Shown in pieces: positions 23,870 to 31,349 of a DNA stretch of 64,000 nt (positions are counted from its first letter, which is position 1; every line of letters begins with the position of its first letter). The notes under the pieces are model-generated. The model was not told the origin of the DNA. It made no database searches and worked only from the letters and a program-made list of their open reading frames with translations. The stretch covers positions 1 to 64,000 of the forward strand of contig CBDDJJ010000002.1 in assembly GCA_965229625.1 (NCBI GenBank). Direction: 5' to 3'. This DNA is from JANQIO01 sp965229625 (lineage in GTDB: Bacteria > Pseudomonadota > Gammaproteobacteria > Pseudomonadales > Halieaceae). Both the position numbers and the translations under genes were made by a program.

Positions 23870-24322
23870 ATGAAAACCAGGATATTGGGAATCATCTTTG
23901 CGTTGTTCAGCCTGTCCGCAGTGGCGGGCGTCGACACGGACACCGACGCCAATGGCGTTATTCTGGCGGGCTACGATACCGTGGCCTACCACACGGAAGA
24001 CCGCGCGGTCGTCGGCAAGCCGACTATCACCGCCGTCTACAATGACGCCATCTACCGTTTTGCCAGCGAGGCCAACCGCGAGCTGTTCGTGGCCAACCCT
24101 GCCCGCTACGCGCCGGCCTACGGTGGCTTCTGCGCCTTCGGCGCCACGTTTGGCAAGAAGTTCTCGGTAGACGGCAAGGCCTTCAAGGTTGTCGACGGCC
24201 AGCTCTACGTCAACAAGAACCTTTCCGTGGCGGAGACCTGGAACAAGGATATTCCCGGGCACATCGTCGAGGCCGACGAGTACTGGCCCCGTATTGAATC
24301 AGTACCGGCCAGCCAGCTGTAA
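23870..24322 (+). CDS. Exported YHS-domain protein
   Basis: This 150-residue protein has a signal peptide (residues 1-19, MKTRILGIIFALFSLSAVAG). The YHS core follows: VILAGYDTVAYHTEDRAVVG, then YRFASEANRELFVANPARYA and PAYGGFCAFG, with the single Cys typical of the family. YHS proteins are small and often metal-associated; the function of the exported type is not settled. AGGAAG lies 10 bases before the ATG. It faces the AraC gene divergently and is followed by a hairpin at 24356-24377. Confidence 0.88.
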   Translation: MKTRILGIIFALFSLSAVAGVDTDTDANGVILAGYDTVAYHTEDRAVVGKPTITAVYNDAIYRFASEANRELFVANPARYAPAYGGFCAFGATFGKKFSVDGKAFKVVDGQLYVNKNLSVAETWNKDIPGHIVEADEYWPRIESVPASQL

Positions 24323-24355
24323 GCTGCAGCCAATACTGAATCTAGTGCTCTCATC

Positions 24356-24377
24356 AATGCGGCCCTCGGGCCGCATT
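24356..24377 (+). terminator. Candidate terminator after the YHS gene
   Basis: AATGCGGCC and GGCCGCATT form a perfect 9-bp stem around loop CTCG, 34 bases past the YHS stop codon. The T-run is weak (CGCTGTTT), so it is a strong hairpin but an imperfect intrinsic terminator. Confidence 0.45.
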
Positions 24378-24500
24378 CGCTGTTTCCGGGGCCGCGCCTC
24401 AAACCTGCACAAACCCGGCTTTGAAAAAACTGATCGACTTTAGCTAGACAATCAATTTTTCAAATCGACTGCCGCGCCGTAACCTGCCCGCACCTCAAGC

Positions 24501-24629
24501 ATGCAGGCAACCGTCATGAAACAGGAAACCCAACAACCATCGGCGCTGGACTATCCGGGCTACTGCCTGGCGATGTCGCTGCTCTTTACTGCTGCACTGG
24601 GTCTGAGCATCTACCTCCACGCGCTCTAG
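24501..24629 (+). CDS. Possible small single-pass membrane protein
   Basis: A 42-codon frame (or 37 from the second ATG at 24516) encodes a polar N-terminus and then a clear hydrophobic helix (GYCLAMSLLFTAALGLSIYL), ending HAL. It lies in the 393-bp gap between the YHS and M20 genes, after the hairpin. The ribosome site is weak. Small membrane proteins of this size are often missed, but chance cannot be excluded. Confidence 0.35.
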   Translation: MQATVMKQETQQPSALDYPGYCLAMSLLFTAALGLSIYLHAL

Positions 24630-24715
24630 CTCGACGGGGCATACAATACTGTCGCGAGTTTGGTTACCGGCAATTAGGTACACTGTCGGCAAATTCCAAT
24701 AAGCGCAGGCTACTC

Positions 24716-26284
24716 ATGCTTTCTCCACACCGCACCTTGACTCGCTGGACTTCGCCGATCGTTGCCCTGGTTGCCACCTGCCTCTCCTTCGGTGCGACAG
24801 CGCAAAGTCAGTTCAACGACAACGTGAGTGCCACCAAGCAGGCCGTCGACGACTACCGCAGCCAGCATGAAGCGGAGATTGTGTCTGACTTCGCGGACCT
24901 GCTGTCTATCCCCAACGTGGCCGTGAACCTGGCCGACATGGAAGTGAATGCCGACCACATCATCGGGCTGCTGGAACCAAGGGGCTTTGCGACCCGCAAA
25001 CTGTATGCCGGTGGCGCCCCCTACATCTATGGGGAACTGCTCAGCCCGGGCGCCACAGAGACAGTGATGATCTATGCCCACTTCGACGGGCAACCCGTGC
25101 AGGAAGAGAACTGGCAATACCCGGCCTTCACCCCCACCCTGCTCGACGGCCCGCTCCCCGACGGCAAGCCGGTGGACATCGCCCAGGTAAAAGGTTCCTT
25201 CGGCCCCGAGTGGCGCCTCTACGCCCGCTCCGCCGGCGACGACAAGATGCCGGTCATCGCCCTGATCCACACCCTCGATGCACTGGCGGCGGCTGGCATC
25301 AAACCCTCGGTGAACATCAAGCTGCTGCTGGATGGCGAGGAGGAAATGGGCTCCCCTACCGTTCGCCAGGTGATCGACAAGTACGGCAAACTACTGCAGG
25401 CCGATGTGCTGCTGTTCTGCGATGGCCCCATGCACCAGTCGCGTCGCACCCAGATCGTGTTTGGCGTGCGCGGTTCCACCACGGTGGACATCACCACCTA
25501 CGGCGCGACCCGGCCGCTGCATTCCGGCCACTACGGCAACTGGTCGCCCAACCCGATCATGTCACTGGCCTACCTCTTGACCAGCATGCGGGATGAGTCC
25601 GGGCGCATCCTGGTCAAGGACTACTACAACAGTGTCACCCCGCTCTCCGAGCTGGAAATGGAAGCCATCGCCAACATGCCGGACGTCACCGGGACCTTGC
25701 AGGACGAGCTATCGGTGCACACCCCGGAGGGCAATGGCGCCCGCATCGAGGAACTGATCTCCCTGCCCGCCCTCAATATGCGCGGCTTCGTGGCCGGCGG
25801 CGTGGGCAACAAAGGGCGCAACATCGTGCTCTCCACGGCGACCGCCTCCATCGATCTGCGCCTGGTACCGGACCAGACGCCCGAGGGCACCCGCAAACTG
25901 CTGGAAGCGCATGTGGCTGCCCAGGGCTTCCACGTTGTGCATGAGGATCCCACACCGGAAATCCTGCGGGCACACCCGAAAGTGGCGAAGATGGACTGGA
26001 AGGACTCAGGCTACCCGGCTCTGCGCACGAAACTCGATCACCCCATGGCCCTGCGCCTCACCGAGCTGATGCGCGCCATAGCACCGGACCTGATCGTCAC
26101 GCCGACCATGGGCGGCAGCCTGCCCCTGCATGAATTCGGCAGCCGGCTGAGCGCGCCGATCATCATCCTGCCGCTGGCCAATCACGACAACAACCAGCAC
26201 GCGGAAAACGAGAACATCCGCCTGCAGAACCTGTGGGATGCGATGGCCGTGTACGGTGCGGTGCTGGCTCACTTCGGCGACTAG
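24716..26284 (+). CDS. Exported M20-family metallopeptidase
   Basis: This protein has 522 residues. A signal peptide (about 1-29, ending GATAQS) precedes the M20/M28 dinuclear zinc fold. Visible ligands and catalytic residues are MIYAHFDGQP (His ligand, catalytic Asp), SAGDDKMPV (bridging Asp), LLLDGEEEMGSP (base and Glu ligand) and NQHAENENI near the end (last His). A dimerisation domain is inserted at about 240-390. Family members are carboxypeptidases, dipeptidases or amidohydrolases; the substrate cannot be read from the sequence. It stands alone in the plus direction. Confidence 0.9.
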   Translation: MLSPHRTLTRWTSPIVALVATCLSFGATAQSQFNDNVSATKQAVDDYRSQHEAEIVSDFADLLSIPNVAVNLADMEVNADHIIGLLEPRGFATRKLYAGGAPYIYGELLSPGATETVMIYAHFDGQPVQEENWQYPAFTPTLLDGPLPDGKPVDIAQVKGSFGPEWRLYARSAGDDKMPVIALIHTLDALAAAGIKPSVNIKLLLDGEEEMGSPTVRQVIDKYGKLLQADVLLFCDGPMHQSRRTQIVFGVRGSTTVDITTYGATRPLHSGHYGNWSPNPIMSLAYLLTSMRDESGRILVKDYYNSVTPLSELEMEAIANMPDVTGTLQDELSVHTPEGNGARIEELISLPALNMRGFVAGGVGNKGRNIVLSTATASIDLRLVPDQTPEGTRKLLEAHVAAQGFHVVHEDPTPEILRAHPKVAKMDWKDSGYPALRTKLDHPMALRLTELMRAIAPDLIVTPTMGGSLPLHEFGSRLSAPIIILPLANHDNNQHAENENIRLQNLWDAMAVYGAVLAHFGD

Positions 26285-26495
26285 CACCGGGGAATCCTGG
26301 CGCTCGGTCGAGTATCACCCTCACCCCTGGGTGTTCCTTCGCTGTTTCCGGCACGGACCAGGACCGGGGATTCCCGTTTTGAACTGCTTGTACAATGCCT
26401 GGGAAATCGCCACTTCATTGATTTGCACGGCTTAAAGCGTCTCCACCGCACTGTTAACGTTACCTGGTTCTTCTCTCAATGAGCGTTCAGCCGAC

Positions 26496-26548
26496 GGAGC
26501 CTCGTTGAGGCTCCGGATGCTACGCGCTTCACTACCTGTCAGGTAGTG
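26496..26548 (+). promoter_or_regulatory. Two adjacent perfect hairpins before the Rieske-like gene
   Basis: GGAGCCTC/GAGGCTCC (26496-26514, 3-base loop) and CACTACCT/AGGTAGTG (26530-26548, 3-base loop) are both perfect 8-bp stems, 15 bases apart. They end 18 bases before the ATG at 26567. There is no T-run, so they are not simple terminators. They may form an RNA leader structure or a DNA-binding site. The rest of 26285-26495 shows nothing recognisable. Confidence 0.45.
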
Positions 26549-26566
26549 GAATCGAGGATTCGGACT

Positions 26567-27043
26567 ATGTCAGCAAATAGCATTCACCGAAGGGAATTTC
26601 TCCAGCAAGGCGCCACGGTGGTCACAGTGGTATCAGTATGCTTGTGCGGGCTCAACGGCTGTGCCACGTATACGGGAATCAGCGAAACGCCCGCCGCACA
26701 GCCTGACGCGATCGCTTATGACGGGGCTGTCCTGAGCATAGACCTGGCCACCGAGCCAATGCTGCAGCAGATCGGTGGTGCGGTGAAGGTGCGCAATGCC
26801 GATATGCCAGATGGGCTGATCATTGCGCGGGTGGCGGAAAACCAGTACGCAGTAGCCTCCCTTCTCTGCACTCATCGAGGCGTCGAGTTAGAGTACGACC
26901 ACGATAAGGCACGCTTCCGGTGTCCCAGTCTCGGCAGCTCAGTCTTCAACCTCGAGGGCGTGCGGGAGAGCGGCATGGCACGAAGACCGCTCAACTCATA
27001 CGAAACTGCCGTGGAAGCAGGCCGGCTGAAGATCAGGGTTTGA
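26567..27043 (+). CDS. Rieske-like Tat lipoprotein with a lost cluster ligand
   Basis: This 158-residue protein has a twin-arginine signal (HRREFLQQGATVV) running into a lipobox (GLNGC), so it is probably a Tat-exported lipoprotein. The body resembles a Rieske domain: LLCTHRGVELEYDHDKARFR, then CPSLGSSVFNLEGV. The first box C-T-H is intact, but the second, normally C-P-x-H-G-S, reads C-P-S-L-G-S. One His ligand of the 2Fe-2S cluster is therefore Leu. It may bind no cluster, or an altered one. Neighbours give no pathway. The ATG at 26567 is preferred; a GTG at 26546 would add 7 residues. Confidence 0.75.
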   Translation: MSANSIHRREFLQQGATVVTVVSVCLCGLNGCATYTGISETPAAQPDAIAYDGAVLSIDLATEPMLQQIGGAVKVRNADMPDGLIIARVAENQYAVASLLCTHRGVELEYDHDKARFRCPSLGSSVFNLEGVRESGMARRPLNSYETAVEAGRLKIRV

Positions 27044-27074
27044 ACTCAGGCTCACATCGCCAGCCTGAAAGCTG

Positions 27075-28043
27075 TTACCTGAAACTGGCCTTTATGATGC
27101 CGTGATCGGAGGTGTGGGCCTGCTTGTCATCGACATGATCGTTGAGGATCTGCACCTCCTCCAGTTCCCAGACACAGTCGGTGGAGTGTTCAAAGAACTC
27201 TTCTGATACCAGCACATGATCCAGCACTCCACGGTGATTGCTGTGTTCATGGGTGTAGAAGACATCCCTGAAGCTTCTCAGCTGCTCCAGGAACAGCGCG
27301 CTGTATAGCGACCTGTCGCCACCGCGAGAGCGCTTGGTCATACGCGGCTGGTCGGTGATGATGTTCAAGGTATTGCTGAGCGGGTCATCGTTCAGGTCCC
27401 CCAGCACAACCGTGGGCGTATGCCGGCCTGACATGTGGTCCATCAGGATCATGCGCAGCGCGGTGGCTTCTGCGGTACGTCGAATCGTCGACAGGGCACT
27501 GCCCACTGCCTTGCGGTGTGCTGAATCGATGTTCGGGCCAGTCCGCGCCGGCAGCTTCGACTTCAGGTGGCAGGCAAACACGGTCACATCCGGTGTCCGC
27601 TCGTCCTCGTGATGTAGCTTGGCCTCGATCACGCTGCGCGAGAAGCGCGTGATATTGACGGTCACTTCATCGTCTTCGCCATCGCCTTCATCAAGCTTTA
27701 CCAACTGGTCAAAGGGAAAGCTCTTGATCACTCCAATTCTGCCACTCACGGTCCACGGAGATCTGACCAGTAGCGCACAGGCAATGTCGTACCAGGAATC
27801 CTTGATGTAGTGGGCCGTATAGTCCCCCAGGCCATCGTGGCTCAGCACATCGTCAAGGCACTCCCTGCTCCACAGCTCCTGGATGCCAACCACGTCGGCA
27901 TCGAGCTCACGAAGCTTCGACACCGTCCAGTCCCTTTGCAGGGTGTAGTGCTCCTCCGTCACAGGCGTGGCGCTGCGCTTGCGTTTGCCGGCGGCCTGGA
28001 AGTCATACACGTTGAACGAGGCGAAGCTGACGGGGGCAGGCAT
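27075..28043 (-). CDS. Endonuclease/exonuclease/phosphatase-family hydrolase
   Basis: This 322-residue protein starts at the ATG at 28041-28043, four codons inside the longest frame, because GGAG lies just upstream. EEP-fold motifs appear in order: FASFNVYDF, VVGIQELWS (catalytic Glu), VFACHLKSKLP, VVLGDLNDDP (Asp-x-Asn) and SDHGIIKASF (Asp-His). There is no signal peptide. The family covers DNases, phosphodiesterases and lipid phosphatases; the substrate is unclear. It converges on the Rieske-like gene with a 31-bp gap. Confidence 0.88.
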   Translation of the reverse strand: MPAPVSFASFNVYDFQAAGKRKRSATPVTEEHYTLQRDWTVSKLRELDADVVGIQELWSRECLDDVLSHDGLGDYTAHYIKDSWYDIACALLVRSPWTVSGRIGVIKSFPFDQLVKLDEGDGEDDEVTVNITRFSRSVIEAKLHHEDERTPDVTVFACHLKSKLPARTGPNIDSAHRKAVGSALSTIRRTAEATALRMILMDHMSGRHTPTVVLGDLNDDPLSNTLNIITDQPRMTKRSRGGDRSLYSALFLEQLRSFRDVFYTHEHSNHRGVLDHVLVSEEFFEHSTDCVWELEEVQILNDHVDDKQAHTSDHGIIKASFR

Positions 28044-28287
28044 GGGGAACTCCACAAAAACCGAAGGTGCATCTGGAGTGTAGACGGGAATCGCTGGTGT
28101 CGGCGCTAAGCGGATGGCCTAGGACTTTGGAGGGAACAATGAAGCAGGCCACCAGACCATGGCCCATAGACTATGATCAGTGTTGGGCTAGCTTCATTTT
28201 CATTCTGCTGACGGTCTTCAGCGCCAATGCAATCTCATAGTTTGAGAATGCCAGGCGCGGATTGAAATCCCGAGGCTCAACCTGGGC

Positions 28288-29256
28288 ATGGCTGAAAGAT
28301 CAAAAAGCAAGGCGCGTGAGGCGCTGATCGGTGGGCTCGTTGCTATAGCACTCAGTCCGGTGGGGATTGTTGTTGGCTATCTACTCAACGACTATCTGGC
28401 AAGAGAAAAACTGTTGATAGCTTATGTCGAACTGACCCCATTGACCGACGCATTCACCGTCAACGACGAAATTCGCGGCTTCTTCGGAAGGTCGCGGCGC
28501 TTTGAGAACTTTAAGCGTCATATGAGTCTCAGGTACGACTCACCTCTGGTGAACGCGCTCGAGGATGGGCAGGCCATCCGCGGTGAAGACAGAGACGCAG
28601 TGATTCACCAACTCAGTCAACTGGTAGCCTACTGCAAGGAAGGCCAGAGCGCGTTGCTGGATCTTGAAGCCCACATCGAAGCGGGGAATGACCTGAGTTC
28701 ATTTTCTCCGGAACTGGGACGGGTGGCACTGGGCGACGCGGCTTTTTTCCTCCCGCCACTTGGCGATGATTCAGCGAGAGCTGAGGCGACTACTGCCATT
28801 ATGCTTCTGCGCCGCGATTCTCTCGAAACCATGGCCCAGGCGGCGAGACTGAAAGTCAGCCTCGAGTTCTACACTCCCAGGCGCACAGGCCAGCTGGAAG
28901 TGCTGGTGACCATTGTCAATCAGGGCAATACGGACGGCCTGGTGCGTGGCAACGCCGAACTGCAACTGGACACCGGGCAGATCGTTCCGCTGGTCGCGTT
29001 TACCGAGTCTTTCGACGCAAACCGGACCTTGCCCGTGGTTATGCATCCGGTACCGAAACGATCAGTATCAAACCTGTTCTTCTACCTCGATACAGCTCGC
29101 AGTGCACCGGGCAGTCATGAGGCGCTAACCAGGGCGCTCGATTCCTTCGCGGAGGTTCCCGTATTTGTAAGACTGCGGGACACTCGCGACGAGCCTATTG
29201 AGTCCGACCTCTACACACTACCTGGACGAACGCCGGCGGCAGCAAGAGATCAATGA
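28288..29256 (+). CDS. Unrecognised membrane-anchored protein
   Basis: This protein has 322 residues. One N-terminal membrane helix (about 12-33, LIGGLVAIALSPVGIVVGYL) is followed by a periplasmic or cytoplasmic body. Its second half (about 190-290) looks like beta-sandwich strands (LKVSLEFYTPRRTGQLEVLV, TIVNQGNTDGLVRGNAELQL), the pattern of an immunoglobulin-like or CARDB-like domain. No family was assigned. No clear ribosome site precedes the ATG at 28288. It is flanked by spacers with no visible signals (28056-28287; 29257-29514) and stands alone. Confidence 0.6.
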   Translation: MAERSKSKAREALIGGLVAIALSPVGIVVGYLLNDYLAREKLLIAYVELTPLTDAFTVNDEIRGFFGRSRRFENFKRHMSLRYDSPLVNALEDGQAIRGEDRDAVIHQLSQLVAYCKEGQSALLDLEAHIEAGNDLSSFSPELGRVALGDAAFFLPPLGDDSARAEATTAIMLLRRDSLETMAQAARLKVSLEFYTPRRTGQLEVLVTIVNQGNTDGLVRGNAELQLDTGQIVPLVAFTESFDANRTLPVVMHPVPKRSVSNLFFYLDTARSAPGSHEALTRALDSFAEVPVFVRLRDTRDEPIESDLYTLPGRTPAAARDQ

Positions 29257-29514
29257 CGCCCCTGATCTGGGGTGTCGCGGGCGAGAAGCACAGCCCTGAA
29301 CTATGCCCGAACCAGTATCGGAGTGACCGCTTCTAAAGTTGGCTCTTGGTCAAAACAAGCACCTCCAATTGCTTCCATTGGGAACAAGGCTGGCAGATAT
29401 AGACCTGAGTTGGCATGACAACTGCGGCCTGGCAGCCGCGCCAGCAGAACTGATCAGAATACTGCCTGGGTGCCAGCGGACAGCAGACCGCAAAACGATT
29501 TCTGTATCGCGCCA

Positions 29515-30738
29515 CTAAGGGTCGTTGTAACCGGTTATTTCAAAAGGTGGTTGCCCGGAATCGAGAAAGGCCTGGGCAATCCGAAACGCCATCCTACCCT
29601 CGTAGCTGAACAGTTCAGGGGCAGCAAACGGGTGTGTGAGGTGATCTCTGAGGGGGCTGTCGCCAGGAAGCTCCTCCGGTTGAATAAACTCCCAGCGTTC
29701 TTCCGCCGTGCGCATTGAAGATTGAATTTCATCGGTAGTCATATCGGTACGTGCAAGGAAGAATAACTGGGGTTTACCCCCACGAGGAAGCTCACGACTA
29801 AACGCCAAAGGTAGAATCTGATCAATTTCAATATCCAATCCAAGTTCCGACTTGATTTCCCGTTGCATGCCTTCTGTAAAGAAATCAAAGAACAGTGTTT
29901 GGGTATGCAAAACATCTGGGTACCAGTGGAAAACGCCGGATGCGGAACAGTGAAAACTGCCGCTACGCTTATCCATAACAGCAGTTTCGCCGCCGCGAAT
30001 CGGAACAAATACTTGCTGCGAGGGCTCACTATAAAGCACAACCGCTACTCCAAGGCTGTTGGCAAGTTTAGATTTGGAAAGCGGAGGCAGGTATCCCTCT
30101 CTCAGCTGTTCAACATCGTTGCGGAGGGTTGCGCTGCGTGATTGCTTGAGCATCCCGGATGCCCAATCCATCGTGAGATTTGTAGCGACTTGATCAAAAT
30201 AGGTGGCCGGCTGAACGATAATCTCGTTCTTGTCGATGTTCCAGCTACATATCCTCACGCTTTGGTTGTTCTCCCACTCATTCGTTTCTTCTAATTTCCG
30301 GATTTTGCCCAATTGCATGAAGAGGTTTTTTGCGACTCTCGCATGCGCTTTCAGGCCATCTTCCGGCCGCCCATGAATCTCGAATCGGGAGTTGGCGAGG
30401 TGAACTGATGTAGTAGCGGTATCTACCCCTGTGCTGAAACCATCTGTGCCGCGCCTGAGTGGAATGGTCTCTGCGTAAGGCAACAGCTCCGCCGCTGAAA
30501 AAGAATGCTGATAGCCGCTGTAGTACGCAAACAGCTCACTAGCATCGGAAACAATGAACGGAGTTGTACGGTCCGAGGAGTCTATACCTGAACGCATAGA
30601 CGGCATCACGGTAGCGAGCCCAAAGCGAACACCCACGCTGCCATCCAGGCCCATACCGACATTGTCGCTGAACACAGGTTTTTTCTTCCGAAGAATACGA
30701 GAGCTGCGCTTCAGGGATGCGAAAATGGCCGTCTTCAT
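29515..30738 (-). CDS. Uncharacterised protein with C-terminal Nudix-like domain
   Basis: This 407-residue protein starts at the ATG at 30736-30738 with GGAG upstream; the open frame continues upstream only through repeat sequence. The N-terminal 230 residues match nothing I recognise. The C-terminal part (about 240-400) resembles a Nudix fold: VFHWYPDVLHTQTLFFDFFT, then GMQREIKSELGLDI, close to the Nudix box REUxEExGU but with Ser for one Glu, then LFFLARTD and EERWEFIQPEELP. It may hydrolyse or only bind a nucleoside diphosphate compound. Base composition is lower in GC than its neighbours, suggesting transfer. Confidence 0.6.
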   Translation of the reverse strand: MKTAIFASLKRSSRILRKKKPVFSDNVGMGLDGSVGVRFGLATVMPSMRSGIDSSDRTTPFIVSDASELFAYYSGYQHSFSAAELLPYAETIPLRRGTDGFSTGVDTATTSVHLANSRFEIHGRPEDGLKAHARVAKNLFMQLGKIRKLEETNEWENNQSVRICSWNIDKNEIIVQPATYFDQVATNLTMDWASGMLKQSRSATLRNDVEQLREGYLPPLSKSKLANSLGVAVVLYSEPSQQVFVPIRGGETAVMDKRSGSFHCSASGVFHWYPDVLHTQTLFFDFFTEGMQREIKSELGLDIEIDQILPLAFSRELPRGGKPQLFFLARTDMTTDEIQSSMRTAEERWEFIQPEELPGDSPLRDHLTHPFAAPELFSYEGRMAFRIAQAFLDSGQPPFEITGYNDP

Positions 30739-30798
30739 CAATTTGGCTCCGCTTGGACCGCAAGAAAACAGCTTGGCCTGAATCCATGAAATTTCAAC

Positions 30799-31166
30799 CG
30801 GGCGTACCCGAAAAGAGGGGTAGGCCCTCCTCGGCCTGCGGCCTGCGGGCGTCTTGAATGCTCCTGTGGTCGCAATCTGTCGAATTGGACCAGGGTTTTG
30901 TCGGGATAGCGTCAGCGTCAAGCAGCGGCCTTTCGGCCGCTACCAGCCGGATTGATCGGAACAGGCTTGGGCCTGTTCCGACCCTTCGGGCGTACCCGAA
31001 AAGCGGGGCAGGCCCTCCTCGGCCTGCGGCCTGCGGGCGTCTTGAATGCTCCTGTGGTCGCAACGTCGAGAGGCGGATCGATGGTTACGCCCTTGGGGGC
31101 GTAACCACCCTCCGGGCGTCCTCGGCCTGCGGCCTGCGGGCGTCCAGATTGCTCCTGTGGTCGCAA
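30799..31166. repeat. Hairpin repeat array downstream of tRNA-Val
   Basis: Two 77-bp copies (30799-30875 and 30987-31063), differing at two bases, and a shorter third copy (31113-31166) share CTCGGCCTGCGGCCTGCGGG, GCTCCTGTGGTCGCAA and flanking words. Between them lie perfect 10-bp hairpins with the same loop TTGG but different stems: CGGAACAGGC/GCCTGTTCCG (30957-30980) and GGTTACGCCC/GGGCGTAACC (31083-31106). A further hairpin AGCGGCC/GGCCGCT lies at 30924-30941. The array begins about 45 bases past the tRNA terminator. Open frames across it are repeat artefacts. Confidence 0.8.
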
Positions 31167-31205
31167 TCTGTCGAACCGGGCCAGTTCTCATCCAGCCGAC
31201 CTGCA

Positions 31206-31239
31206 AATGAAAAAGGCCCACCCTTGCGGGTGAGCCTTT
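31206..31239 (-). terminator. Terminator of tRNA-Val
   Basis: On the minus strand AAAGGCTCACCC pairs with GGGTGGGCCTTT (12 bp, one G-U) around loop GCAA, followed by TTTTTCATT. It lies 7 bases past the tRNA CCA end and separates the tRNA from the repeat array. Confidence 0.85.
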
Positions 31240-31245
31240 GTCATT

Positions 31246-31322
<77 letters not shown>

Positions 31323-31349
31323 GTTGTTCAGGGCTGGCGATTATATAGA

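Noticed and set aside
26285..26495. A gene between the M20 peptidase and the Rieske-like gene
   Set aside because: Only short frames without start signals are present; the stretch holds ordinary spacer sequence.
29515..30921. Longer version of the Nudix-like protein (468 codons)
   Set aside because: The extra 61 N-terminal codons lie in repeat-array sequence, and the ATG at 30738 has a ribosome site.
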